Shown here: positions 22,245-33,661 of the stretch, one piece after another
How the letters are laid out: every line of letters starts with the position of its first letter
Numbering within the stretch: position 1 is the first letter of the stretch
NCBI GenBank assembly: GCA_037043455.1
Contig: JAWPHD010000129.1
Location: 111,001 to 175,000 of the forward strand
DNA length: 64,000 bases
DNA from: Cyrtodaria siliqua
Taxonomy: Eukaryota; Mollusca; Bivalvia; Adapedonta; Hiatellidae
Direction of reading: 5' to 3'
Notes under the pieces: model-generated
Seen by the model: only the letters and a program-made list of their open reading frames with translations
Told to the model about the DNA's origin: nothing
Database searches by the model: none
Translations under genes and position numbers: made by a program

Positions 22245-23037
22245 GACAGGACAAGCACAGTAGACAGCTCCGTTCAAATGTATTTTTCTGATTCCAACAA
22301 AAACGAAAATATTCAAAATGAACATTCGTCCAATGACTTGACAATCTTTACAGCATATTTTAACCTTGGAAGTCTTCGGAAAGGTGATGGAATATATGCT
22401 GACATTGTCACATTGGATACATATGTAAATTGGCTTAAAGTGTTTGGATACTTGTGGTTTACACGGATTATGTAGACATTAAACACCTGATTCAATCAAT
22501 CTGAAATAAGTCTATGAATCAAACCAAGATTTGGTTACTAAAGAGAAATTCATCGTAGATGTTTGAAAAAGAAACACAAATAAAAGCGATATATAAATCA
22601 GAGGCATATCCAAAATATTATGCAAATACCGTCATTCCTGCCTACGCATGCGCACAACATGCTAAGTATGATGTAATAGCGCGCGCTGCAAGAACTGATG
22701 TATTTCGGACAAAGTAGATATAGGATATTTTCGTAGTACGGATTCCTTTAAACGTTTTCAACCAGAGTATTTCAACGATTACTTTATTGCGATGAACATG
22801 ATCAACGATTTTTTAATGCACACATTGCCTGAAACAATTTTCAAGAAAAACATGGTGTGGGAAGGAGGAGGACTATTTGTAGGTCGCAATGATCGAATTA
22901 TAGAATTCGAGCAGCAATACAAACGTGCAGTGGACTATTTTCTGTCTAACAAATTGATGAACACTGACCAGCAAATATTATTGTCAATGTTTCCGAACAA
23001 ATGAAGAGAAAAGATAAAGCCAAAAGTTTCAAATAAA
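22245..23037 (+). pseudogene. HtrL/YibB-like gene remnant
   Basis: Two exon-like blocks remain. The first (22245 to about 22460) follows a good acceptor TCTATTTTGCAG and encodes LTIFTAYFNLGSLRKGDG, then YVNWLKVFGYL, the N-terminal signature of HtrL/YibB-type proteins, a putative glycosyltransferase-like family expanded in invertebrates. The second (about 22700-23004) encodes VDIGYFRSTDSF, then WEGGGLFVGRNDRIIEF, YKRAVDYFLSNKLMNTDQQI and a stop TGA. After that stop the same frame continues REKIKPKVSNK before TAG at 23035, suggesting the TGA replaced a sense codon. The middle of the protein (about 80-100 residues) is missing: only about 240 bp separate the blocks. Probably a dead, internally deleted copy. 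Family assignment is from remembered motif pattern. Confidence 0.6.
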
Positions 23038-23039
23038 TA

Positions 23040-23600
23040 GAAAACCTCTTCCAAATCAATGGTTTTATCTTACACCAGAAGCAAATTAATGGATGTATTT
23101 AGCACGTGAGACAAACCAATGGGTTTATCTTGGAATATCTATGATTCGGGAATAAGTTCAGATAAATAATTTACATTAATGTTCGAGAATATATGGCGTT
23201 GTTATTGAATTGTATACAAGAAAATATTGTTGCATTGCACCAAATTCGCCAGAAATGATATATTTGCGACATCCTTCATTTTAATACAAAGAATGACCGT
23301 TCAGTAAAAGCAATTCAGTTTCTGTACATGCAACAATTTCATAAAAACTAACATGGCTTGTATATATTTATTACTAACCAAATACAACTACTCTTTCAAC
23401 AGTTGAACTCCTACTTCATTAAATATGTATAACACCGGACCATTACCACAAATGACGCACATCAGCCCAGGAGCATTCACCGGAATGATGCTATTCAGTG
23501 TAATGGTTTCACTGTACTTAAATGCGTTGACAAACAGATTTAAGTGTAAAAGACATGCAAAACAAGGGAAATATGTTTTTATTTCGGTGATCATTTTACT
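23040..23600. other. no recognised gene
   Basis: A 68-codon minus-strand frame (23388-23594, ending GPVLYIFNEVGVQLLKE) looks protein-like but has no recognised family or splice context. Confidence 0.35.
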
Positions 23601-23612
23601 ATAAGATATAAT

Positions 23613-24622
23613 TTGTTATCAAATGACAAGAGAGATGACTTTAATTTTGATATTGTTAATTATCCCCATTTAGATATGGATGTTCCCCGAGCAACTTCTT
23701 ATGGGATATATGTGTCCCAACTTATTAGTTTTTCTAGAGCTTGTACTCGAGTTGAGGACTTTAATATTTGTAATATTTGTATAACTAAAAATCTACTCCA
23801 TCAGGGTTACCGTTACCATAAACTTCGTAAAATCTTTGCACAATTTTATTATCGTAACCCTGATCTTCTTTCCAAATATAAAAGTAATTTAAGAACTCTT
23901 TTGCGACAAGGACTATCACAATTTACAAACTTCGTAAGATCCTTGGTCATGATCACTTTCATACTATCTTTGTTAAACTTGTTAAAAGGTTTATCAAAAG
24001 AGGTCATGACCCTATCATTTTGCAACGCACTGCATGCTTGGTGGTGGATTCATTTACAGTTCGCCACTATGCTTTCCTCTTTGTGCGATGACCGGGCATG
24101 ATGTGGACCCTATGATGACTTCTACCTATTGCCCAAAAGGACGGTGACATTTGATTTTTGTCTGCAGTATTGTCTTGTCGTGCTCTCAATGGTTTATTCT
24201 CTTGTTGCTCTGGATTCTGCCAAGTCATTGAGTACCTTCTTTGTGGCTTTCTACACTATTGTTTCATTGTATTTATATATACACGAGCATCTTTGTGTTT
24301 TACTTATAGTGCCTATTAATGCTGCCTTGTTGGTTAGAGAATAGTTCATGGCGGGGATTTCTTTATTTAAACTGTGCCGTTTTATTGGGTTGACAGTAGG
24401 GTAAGTGTGAGATTTGGTGCAACCTAGAACCAGGTTTAAACCCCAAGCTGCCTTTTTGCCACTGACCGTTCCAAGACGGTGGCCCTATTGTCAACCATTT
24501 TGATGTCTTATTTGATCTTTTATTCATCTTTATTTTTTTTCTTCGTTTCTGTGTGTGTTTGTGGTTGACTGTCTTCCTTGAATGCTGCTTTTCCTGTTCG
24601 ATTTTTATATCTATATTTACAT
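23613..24622 (+). mobile_element. dispersed RT element, copy B (5'-truncated)
   Basis: The frame 23613-24101 encodes the post-palm part of the RT: DKRDDFNFDIVNYPHLD, RATSYGIYVSQLI, RYHKLRKIFAQFYYRNPDLL. A frameshift occurs near 23915 (after RQGLSQ). A 3' tail of about 500 bp follows, ending CTGTTCGATTTTTATATCTA. The catalytic core is absent. No GIY-YIG endonuclease sequence follows the RT. The tail includes TATATACACGAGCATCTTTG and TTTATTTAAACTGTGCCG, shared with copies A, C and D. Confidence 0.8.
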
Positions 24623-25060
24623 AAAAATGTTTTAAAAAAATAATTTAAATTAAGGGTCCCCTTATTGAGCTAACTATTTTAATGTTGTATGATATCGGAG
24701 TATGCAAACATTGTGTTTGGTGTGTTTGTTAGACAGCGGTATAAGATGCAATGAGTGCATATTTCTGGAAACATTAGTGCGTAACGTATACAACAGAAAA
24801 AGAACTAATGAGTGTTTTACCCTTCAAGTTAATGGAAACTGAATCTTTGGAGACTGGTGTTGAATTTTTAAAACAAAAAGAAAATGTTCCCTGTTTTGCC
24901 ATATCCATTTATATATGATAAACATTCGTATTCTGTTCAATTAGTTTCGTTTATGTACCTAAGAATCACGTCTACAAAAAAACGTCTACAAAAAATAATT
25001 GCCTTATTGTAGCAGAGATGCAAATGGTTTATAGATTAGACACTACCGTGATATTATTGA
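24623..25060. other. AT-rich, no recognised gene
   Basis: Only AT-rich sequence is seen, without long frames. Confidence 0.4.
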
Positions 25061-25067
25061 ACCCAGA

Positions 25068-25270
25068 AAGGCATAGAACCTGGTTTAAACCGCCGCCTTT
25101 GCCACTGACTGTTTAAGTCGTTAGCCCAGTTGTCAACTTGTATACGTTTTTGATGTCATATCACTTGCCTTTTATTTATCCTTTTATTTTATGTTTGTTT
25201 CGGTGCGTGTCTCTGGTTGACTGTGGTCCTTGAATGCTACATTTCCTGTTCGACATTTATATATAGACTG
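25068..25270 (+). repeat. solo RT-element tail
   Basis: It runs from AGGCATAGAACCTGGTTTAA to CCTGTTCGACATTTATATAT and matches the complete 3' tail of copies B and C, but has no coding part. Confidence 0.75.
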
Positions 25271-25726
25271 AGCCAGATATTCAGAGTGGCATTATTCATT
25301 CAAGAGGTTATAAAAAAGGGACAGATATTTCGAGAATAAAACATGTTTAAAACATATTTTTATTGAAAAATTGAGATAACTTGCTGAAATTACCTATTAA
25401 ATGTTTTAATTTTACAATATGTAAACTTTTTAGCCGAAACGAAGTGTTTATTTCATAACCCAGACCCGTTTTCGCGTCTTGGAGAAGTGGTTGGGTGGGT
25501 TATGAAAGTTAATACTCGGACCACGTAATGACTAGATTCCCATAAATTATTTTATAGAGGGTTTCTCAATAGTCGTATGACTAATATACATAGAAAACTT
25601 TTTTCAAATAAAACAACAACATTGTTTATAACTTTTATTTGAATCAAATCCTCGTCAGGCTTATACCAAACTTCATTTCATACATGAACACTCATTGATA
25701 CTCTATTGTCCATTATCATGCTGTCA

Positions 25727-26712
25727 TTATTTTTTTGGTGATGAATGTTGTGGGTTGTTCGGGTTAAGCTGGTTCCCATGGTTGTCAAGATCTGCCTTGT
25801 CTCCTGTCCCTGGGTAGCCCGGACTATGGCCCCTGTAAACAAAATAACGTACTTAAATATATGTTTATGCACTGTCTTTCTTAACAACCATATTACATTT
25901 TGTAAAAGTTGTAGGTATGTATGTCTTTGTGAAAAACTCATGTGTAAACAATATAAATGGAACAAAAACGTTGCATTTTTATTAGTCTTTATGTTTTCTT
26001 TCCAAATGTAATATTTGTATAAGTTTGAATGAAGCTTTGAATATATGATGTTGTCTTTGTCTTAAAGGGGTTGATGCACTATTTTTAAACACGATTTATT
26101 TTAAAGGGCTCTGAAAAACTCGAAAAAAGCTGAAAGAAATATCAAAATGCCATGAAAAATACAGCAGATATGACCGATTGAAAATTTGCAAAGAACATAA
26201 ATGGAGGCGGCCATCTTGGAACGATGACGTCATCGCGCCGTTTTATTATAAATGACATGGCAAAAAATATATTAAAGCAACAAATATCACTACAAATTGT
26301 TTTAAAACTAAATATACAGATGTAAAATGTATAAATTGTATGCCTATTTTTCATTTGCAGTGATTTTCTTTGCTTTAAAATACATTTTGTCACTATTCCA
26401 TATATGGTAAAAGGCGCGATGACGTCATCGTTCAAAGCTGGCCGTCTCCATTTATGTTTCTTTGCAAATTTTCATTAGGTCATATCTCCTTTAGTTTTCA
26501 TGGCATTTTGATATTTCTTTCAGTTTTTTAGAGTCCTTTGAAATAAACCTTGTTTGAAAATAGCGCATCAACCCCTTTAATAGTAATCAAGATGAAACGG
26601 GACCATACTTGTACTCTGGGTTGTTTGGGTTGCACTGGCCACCATGGTTATCTAGGTCAGCCTTGTCCCCCGTACCCTTGTAACCACCTCCTGACGTCTG
26701 TTGACTAGACAT
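25727..26712 (-). CDS. small two-exon protein with a duplicated DNHGxQxNPNNP motif (69 aa)
   Basis: Exon A coding part is 26712-26609 and exon B is 25832-25727. Exon A is preceded by acceptor TGTATTTCCAG at 26725, 12 nt before ATG, so a 5' non-coding exon is expected further right. Donor AA|GTATGG (26608) and acceptor TTTTGTTTACAG|GGG (25833) join in phase, giving 70 codons including TAA. Residues 13-33 hold GTGDKADLDNHGGQCNPNNP and residues 43-62 hold GTGDKADLDNHGNQLNPNNP, so each exon carries one copy of the same motif: an exon duplication. The protein is small, hydrophilic and without signal peptide or membrane segment. I do not recognise a named family; such short DN-H-NPNNP repeats suggest a metal-binding or structural peptide, but that is inference. 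The intron carries a MITE. Confidence 0.6.
25839..26066 (-). other. intron, 3' portion
   Basis: AT-rich intron sequence between the MITE and exon B. It has a polypyrimidine stretch before the acceptor. Confidence 0.45.
26066..26576. mobile_element. TTAA-flanked MITE with ~180-bp terminal inverted repeats
   Basis: The ends AGGGGTTGATGC and GCATCAACCCCT are inverted. The arms continue imperfectly for about 180 bp, including GAAAGAAATATCAAAATGCC and CGATGACGTCATCGCGCC on each side. Both ends are bordered by TTAA (26062-26065 and 26577-26580), the target duplication of piggyBac and Kolobok elements. The 511-bp length and absence of coding sequence mark a non-autonomous element. It lies in the intron of the small gene. 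Confidence 0.88.
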
Positions 26713-26729
26713 GTTCCGACTCTTCTGGA

Positions 26730-27380
26730 AATACATACAACAGTCAATAGTTTGTATAAAGTCCTTACCGTCAATAAATAAATAATCGACGTTATGAGCC
26801 ATCTGATGTAACGAAACTTTTGTTGTTAACTCTACAAACTTGAACATTTGGGGTAGATTTCGTTTGTGTTATCAAATGGTTTGAAAACGATTCAAGGACA
26901 CTATTCCATAGGCTAAAGGAAGAATGTTAACACCCAACTTTATTCGACGTGTTAAAGTCTGCCCAATGTTGATTTTAATCCAAATTCATTTGTTGAAATG
27001 ATAATGTTCAGGTGTTAATAGTAGATATAAAAGTCGAACAGGAAATGTAGCATTTAATGACCACAGTTAACCAAAATTATGCATAGAAAAACTGGCATAT
27101 TAATCAGCGGACAACACTCAGTCTAGTAATCTCCAGCTCACAATGGAAGTTCTACTACACAGCTATATGGGTATGTATTGGTGGTGAGTTAACCATTGAA
27201 ACCAAACAGTAAAAACTTTGATGTGATGACTCGTTTCAGACTAAAAATGTTAATTCGTAATGATGCCGAGCTTTATTATAAATGAGTATTGATGGCGAGA
27301 TGTAATATCAGTTAGCACTGATTGTGAGTATTGCTAAAATATAGATCTGCTACTGTCGCATCTTTTCTTGATTTACATCT
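26730..27380. other. no recognised gene; likely 5' region of the small gene
   Basis: A fragment of the RT-element tail lies at 27020-27085. No clear upstream exon could be fixed. Confidence 0.4.
27020..27085 (-). repeat. short RT-element tail fragment
   Basis: GATATAAAAGTCGAACAGGA, then AATGTAGCATTTAATGACCA and CAGTTAACCA, match the element terminus in reverse orientation. Confidence 0.6.
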
Positions 27381-27384
27381 CTCT

Positions 27385-28527
27385 GTCACAGAAATGATTT
27401 TTGGGTGATACTTTCCAAGATTTTTCAAGCCGGGTTGATTCGTCAAAAAGCATGGCCGCCAGGTGGCGGGCATTTTCCTTATATAATTATATCAGAAAAC
27501 GTTCTTCTTGTCTGAAACCACTTGTCCGATTACAAAATAATTTCACAGAAAGTATGGTTGGGTTCGCCTCTTCCAAGATTTTTCAAGCCGTGATAATTCA
27601 TAAAAAAAACATGGCCGCCGGGGGCGGGGCTTATATTTGCTATATTTCTATTTGGCAAACTTAAAAATACTTCTGGTCTGAAACCGCTCGATGGATTTCA
27701 AAATAATTTCACAGAAAAGATGTTTGGGTGACATTCCACCATGATTGTTCAAGCCGGATTGATTCTTCAAAAAACATAGCCGCCAGGGGATGGGGCTTAC
27801 TTTTGCTATATTTCTATATATGGAAAAGTTTAAAGATCGTCTCGTCTGAAATCGCTTGGTGGATTTCAAAATAATTTCACAAAAATTATATTTTGGTGAC
27901 ACTCTACCAAGATTGTTCAAGCCGGGTTGATTCATCATCAAACATAACCAACAGCAGGCGAGGCCAATTTTTACTATATTTCTATATGGAAAATTTAAGA
28001 AATATTCTGGCCTGAAACCGCTTGATGGATTACACAATTATTTTACAGAGATGATGTTTGGGTGACCTTCTACCAAGTCTGTTCAAACTGGGTTGATTTA
28101 TCAAAACATATAGTCGCCAGTGGGCGGGCAGTTTTCCTATATATCAATATGGAAACGTTTACCAAAGTTTTGTTAATGCTATCAGCTAAAGGACATCCAT
28201 CCCTGTCATATAAAATCGTTTGCCTACAGTGCATAAAACTGAGCTGAAATTGACACCCTGTTGTGTTTTTGCTCACCTGGACATATAGTGCTCACCTGGA
28301 CATATAGTGCTCAAGTGTGACTTTGTGTGATTAAAAGTAGCGTAAAACATGTTAATTCAATAAAAAAAAAACATGGCTGCCAGTCGGAGGGACTTTTTTT
28401 CTTCTATCTTTATTGAAAAAATCTACAGTCATGTTGATTTGATGTTTGATTGACACTCGACAAAGATTGCTCAAAACATGACTGCCCTCAGGTGAGCGAT
28501 TTAGGGTCATTATGGCCCTCTTGTTTA
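27385..28527 (+). repeat. pearl/Helentron-like element with ~160-bp tandem core
   Basis: Five diverged units of about 160-170 bp begin near 27385, 27550, 27715, 27885 and 28050. Each has GGTGACACTCTACCAAGATT-type, TTCAAGCCGGGTTGATTC-type and CATGGCCGCCAGGGGGCGG-type blocks. A partial sixth unit at 28355-28480 leads into the tail CAGGTGAGCGATTTAGGGTC and ATTATGGCCCTCTTGTTT. This tandem-core and fixed-tail design is that of bivalve pearl elements, later linked to Helentrons. Open frames inside follow the repeats and are not genes. Confidence 0.65.
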
Positions 28528-29515
28528 AAAGTATATCAAAAGCGGTTATGGCCTATCATTTTGCAACGCACTGCATGTTTAGTGGTTGACTTATTTACAA
28601 TTCGCCACAAAGCTTTCATCTTTGATTGTGCGATGACTGGACATAGTGTAGACCCTATGATGACGTACCCTATGATGACTTATTATGATGACGTACCCTA
28701 TGATGACGTCTACCTAAATCCTAAACCATGAAAGGACGGTAATGTTTGTCTTCAATATTGTCTTGTCGTGCCCTAAATGGTTTGTGATTTACAAACTTCG
28801 TAAGATCCTTGGTCATGATATCTCTTTCATGCTATCTTTGTTAAACTTGTTAAAAGGTTTATCAAAAGAGATTATGACCTTATCATTTTGCTACGCACTG
28901 CAAGCTTGGTGGTGGACCCATTTACAGTTCGCTACTATGCTTTTCTCTTTAATTGTGCAATGACCAGACAGACTGTAGACCCTATGACGACGTCTACCTA
29001 AAGCCCAAAAGGTGACGTTTGATGTTTGTCTGCACTCTTGTCTTGTCGTGGCTTCAATGGTTTATTCTCTTGTTGCTCTGGATTCTGCCAAGTCATTGAG
29101 TACCTTCTTTGTGGCTTTCTAGGCTATTGTTTTTTTGTATTTATATATACACGAGCATCTTTGTGTTTTACTTATATTGCCTATTAATGCTGCCTTGTTG
29201 GTTAGAGAACAGTTCATGGCGGGGATTTCTTTATTTACACTGTCCCGTTTTATTGGGATGACAGTATGGCAAGTGTGAGGTTTGGTGCACCCTAGAACCT
29301 GGTTTAAACCCCCAGCTGCCTTTTTTGCCACCGACCGTTCCAAGCCAAGGCGGTAGCCCTATTGTCAACCCTGTTTGTGTTTGTGACGTAATATGCCTTT
29401 ATTCTTTGTTAACATTGCCATTCATGTTTGTCCTTTTGCGTGTTTTTGGGTTTACTGTGTTCCGTGAAAGCTGCATTTCCTGTTCGACTTTTATACCTAC
29501 TTTTATTATTTATTT
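28528..29515 (+). mobile_element. dispersed RT element, copy C (two fragments)
   Basis: A first fragment (28528-28740) encodes the C-terminal PIILQRTACLVVD-like end with FDCAMTG. A second fragment (28785-29515) begins VIYKLRKILGHD-like, again reaches the RTACLVVDPF-like segment through frameshifts, then runs into a complete 3' tail ending CTGTTCGACTTTTATACCTA. Two independent or tandem copies are thus joined. CCCTATGATGACGT is repeated at 28660-28705. No catalytic RT core remains. Confidence 0.72.
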
Positions 29516-30004
29516 CTGTAAGAAATAATCTATTTCATTATTCTTCTTGTTTATACATACAATTGTAGCCTTGTATTCAATTTTATTAAAGCAAATCGCA
29601 TGTTTAAAGATAGTATTCTTGTTTACAAAATCTTCGTCAACAAGTACTACGCAGTTTAAGTTATCACCACATGTAGCGAATGAAAAAGCGCGTGCCTGAT
29701 AAAATAACCATGCTAGAAAGGGCATTCTGATCAATTTCTACAAACGATGTCCTTCATATTTTAACCTTAAGATTACGTATTCAAGTAGGTCACACATTTT
29801 CAGAATATCGTAAAGCGTTTGTATTGCACATACCTCCAACTCACGCGGTAGATACGTTTGACGAAGTCGACAACCTTGAGATTGTTTACTAACCTGCAGA
29901 TATCAACAGGTCCGGACATAAAAAAGGGATACACGGCAATCTTTTATTTTAATATGTTACTTGAATATCGAATGTACAAACATTCCCATACAGTGCATGT
30001 ATAC
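29516..30004. other. AT-rich, no recognised gene
   Basis: No supported features are seen before the inverted repeat beginning near 30005. Confidence 0.4.
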
Positions 30005-30085
30005 AGTATCCAACCCGTTTGACATCCACCCACCTCAGGGGCATTGTATCTGATGCATTAACATCCCATTTACTTCTATCAGTCC
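30005..30085. repeat. left copy of a distant inverted repeat
   Basis: CCAACCCGTTTGACATCCAC, then AGGGGCATTGTATCTGATGC, is the reverse complement (with a few changes) of 36388-36460. The pair lies 6.3 kb apart and encloses the DNA transposon and the foldback at 34.4 kb. Confidence 0.75.
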
Positions 30086-31069
30086 CAACAGTGTTTATCC
30101 CGTTGCAGATTTGCTTTACAAACATATACGCATATTGCAGTCTAAATGTCTAATTATTTTGAAAATAGTATCATGCTATTGTTGCCTACGTTTGTTGATT
30201 TGATTTCTTTTTATAATACCATATAATTACATAGTTATTTGAAATATCAAATGTTTGTGTTATCTATGTGTTATTACCTTTTATTTGCCTTTTCTCTTAC
30301 CCAACTGTAAATAAAGCCTTGAAACGCTTTTCCCTTTTTAGATTAAATGAAAGTTTCAAATACTTGTATTTTTAATATAATCCATACAATGTCTATAGAA
30401 ACAATTTGCGTGGTTTTGTCAAATTGAAGAAGCTATTCAACCTAAAAATAGTCATATTTCTTTGATCTTTTAGTTTGTCAAAAAGATTAACTCGCCCCCT
30501 TAGAGGTAAAAGGTGCTAACTAACATTTTCACAGAAAATGGTTTTCTGGCATATTTAGATTCCTTTTAATGATATGTTTCTTGTCAGAAAAAATCTTTAT
30601 TGCATATTGAATCAATCTGGAGATATTGATTAAAAGGATAAGGTGCTATCTGCTTTACATAAAAGTAGTGTGCGGTAAAAGGAGTTATGTGTATACAACA
30701 TTGCGGTAAAAGGGGCCATTTGACAAATAGCACCTTTTCCCCCAAATTGTTACCTCAAAACCATTGGTTTAAAACATGATAAATGGGGCTAAGTGGCAAA
30801 TAGCTCCTTATTCCTGTAAGCATTTTTACATCTTGTGTATTGCTAATAACCAGGATAATTGGTGTGGACAGATTTGATATCACAGTAACTGTTCTGGTAT
30901 GATGACATTATTCTGTGTTAATCTTGCATTTATACAGAAATTTTTCAGTGTGAAACACGCTCAATTAAAACAAAACAAAAACATAGATGGAAATATTAGG
31001 GTAAGTTTGTTCATTTAAATCAACTTACTGAAGGCTAAAAGGAAGAAGAACATTGATGGAACCGAAAAG

Positions 31070-31722
31070 GCCAACGTTCCTCTGCGAAATTTTCTAGAAC
31101 TGTGCATGAACAATTCTTGAACTGTTCTGGATAGATTGTTCAAGAACTGTTCTTGAACTGTACCTAATCTGTTCTGGTACAGTTCTAGAGCAGTACGTGA
31201 ACGTTAAATGAGACAAATTTTCTAGAACGTATGTTCAAGAACAGTTCTAGAACTTATGTTTAAGAACAGTTCTTCAACTATCTGTACTGGAACTGTTCTA
31301 GAACTGTTACAGAACGATCTGTACTGGAACTGTTCTAGAACAGTTCTAGAACTATCTGTACTGGAACTGTTCTTGAACATAACCCAAGACTAGAAATTTT
31401 GTCTCATTTTTAACGTTCATGCACAGTTCCAGAACTGCTCAAGAACAGATGAAGCACAGTTCTAGAACTATCTGTACTGGAACTGTTTAAGAACTGTTCC
31501 AGAACGATCTGTACTGGAAGTGTTCTAGAACAGTTCTAGAACTATACTGGAACTGTTCTTGAACAGTTCAAGTAAGATAGTTCTAGAACTGTTCTTGAAC
31601 ATAAGTTCAAGAAATTTTGTCTCATCTAACTCAAGAACAGATGAAGCACAGTTCAAGAATAGTTCTTGAACAATCTATCCAGAACAGTTCCTGCACAGTT
31701 CCAGAACTCCCTTGGCCACTAA
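31070..31722. mobile_element. foldback element of GTTCTNGAAC dyads (first)
   Basis: It starts GGCCAACGTTCCTCTGCGAA and ends TTCCAGAACTCCCTTGGCC. The halves are inverted copies: CTGGATAGATTGTTCAAGAA near the left end and its complement near the right. The body is almost wholly repeats of GAACTGTTCTAGAACAGTTC type. TTCTAGAA has the form of a heat-shock-element dimer (TTCnnGAA). No coding sequence. Confidence 0.75.
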
Positions 31723-32267
31723 TTTAACCTACATAACAGTTAAAGAACAATTCATTAATTGAACCTTCAGAATGCCTGGTCATACTTGGTGAAATGTTAC
31801 ATATGATACTGAAAAGAAATAATATCTGCAGTGCTGAATACCATTTTTCTGTCAGCAACAAAAAAAGAAAGTCAATCCGCGAAAACACATGACAATAGGG
31901 GTTTCATTTTAAAATACTGTTTCTAAAGACTACATTTAGAAATTTCATCTTTCAAATACAACTATTAAATGTATAAGATGTTTTGACACAATAAGTAATG
32001 AAAGTATTATCACAAAACACTTACATTAAATCATTAAATGATGCAAGCACAATCTTCAGTTGGACTGCCATTTTACCGCCAAAAATTCAAAAGAATGGCG
32101 TCTACATTTTATTTGCAATTTTGTCAGAATCACTCAGGTGTCATATATTCTTTACCTACTTAAATGAAGATATGGGCTTTTAATATTAAACTGTTCATGC
32201 AATAATGTCATTATCATATATTTGTTTGTTAATAGTAGTATAGATTTGTTTAATTAATGAAGATGAA

Positions 32268-33660
32268 CACCTGCGAAACATGTTCTTAATATGTTCTTAA
32301 ACATTGAACATTTTCAAGAACTATTGAAGAACATTTCAAGAACTGTAATTTTTCTTATAACCTAATACTGTGTTGATGAGCCGTTAAACAACATTCATAA
32401 ACATTCAGTTTGTTATGGAAAAACCTGTTCTGGAAATGGTGTAATAAATTATGTTGTTTTGTGGAAATACTCAAAAGATTTGAAACTATTGAACTTTAAT
32501 TTAATCAACACAAAATGTAAGTGCTACAAAATATTTGAATTGAATTGAATTGAAAGTCTTTATTTATCGAGGGTGACCCAATTAGTTTATACTATATACT
32601 AATCTAAATGTCTTTTTATACCAAGTTTATGGATAATTGTTTTCATGTCCCAGCAAAAGCCATCTATGTATACTTGGGGTGTGTTCAAGCTACTTAAAAC
32701 AAAGAAATTTCATATTTCAGTTTAATACCTGTGCCTGTCAGCATTACAAAAATAATGCCTTTTTCAAACGCTGTATCAGTAAGTAGTGTGACTAATAATG
32801 GAAGATCACAATAGTTTATTAGGTGGTTAATATTGTGACTAATGCTTACTAATTTAATGTATATTTACATTTGCACAGATGTAATCGATTTGTAACGACA
32901 TTCCTATTAAGATAACATATTTGTAGATATTTTAAGCACATCTTAATTACATTTCCTATTTGTAGCATGGTCACAGACACTTCTCTTTGTTCAGACACAT
33001 GTGTAAATCGTTTAATTCAAAATAAGACCTGTCAGAATAACTGTGAGAATAACAGTGAGAATAACTGTTAGAATAACTGAAATAGAGCTGAAATGGACAT
33101 GCCCATCTCGATGTTTAAATGAACCAACTCAATGAAACCATACTCTATCTATTACTTAAAGGAATTTAGTTCACATTTTAAAGAACATTTGAAGAACTTT
33201 AAATAGAGAAGATGTTCTAAAACTGTTCTTAAACAATTTCAAGAACAAATGAAGAACAGTTAAGGAACTTCAAGGGTTTAAATTGTTCTTAATTAGTGCT
33301 TAACACTTAAAGTTTAAGAACACTTAAGAGTTGAGAACTAATTAAGAACGGTTTAAGAACCCTTGAAGTTCCTGAACGGTTCTTCATTTGTTCTTCAAAT
33401 TGTTCAAGAACATTTTTAGAACATTTGCTCTATTTAAAGGTTCTTGAACTGTTCTAAACTTGTTCAAGAACCTTTCAAGAATATCTTAAGAAAAATTAAA
33501 GTTCTTGAAATGATCTTCAATAGTTCTTGAAAATGTTCAAGAACATATTAAGAACATATGTTCTAGAACAATGGATCAAGAACAGTTCAGGAACTGTTCT
33601 TAATGTTCTAGAACTGTTCATGAACTGTTCTTGAGTATAAGAACAGAGTTTCGCAGGGGT
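32268..33660. mobile_element. second foldback element of the same family (~1.4 kb)
   Basis: The left end CCTGCGAAACATGTTCTTAA and right end (reverse complement CCTGCGAAACTCTGTTCTTA) are inverted. About 100 bp of matching arms follow, including CATTTTCAAGAACTATTGAA on the left and its complement at about 33515-33535. The right part is dense in GAACNGTTC/GTTCTNGAAC dyads, and the middle is ordinary AT-rich sequence. A LINE-like 20-bp ATTGAATTGAATTGAAAGTC occurs at 32537. It abuts the OTU fragment and probably interrupted it. Confidence 0.7.
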
Positions 33661-33661
33661 T

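Noticed and set aside
23388..23594. 68-codon minus-strand frame ending VGVQLLKE
   Set aside because: Looks protein-like but could not be assigned and has no exon signals.
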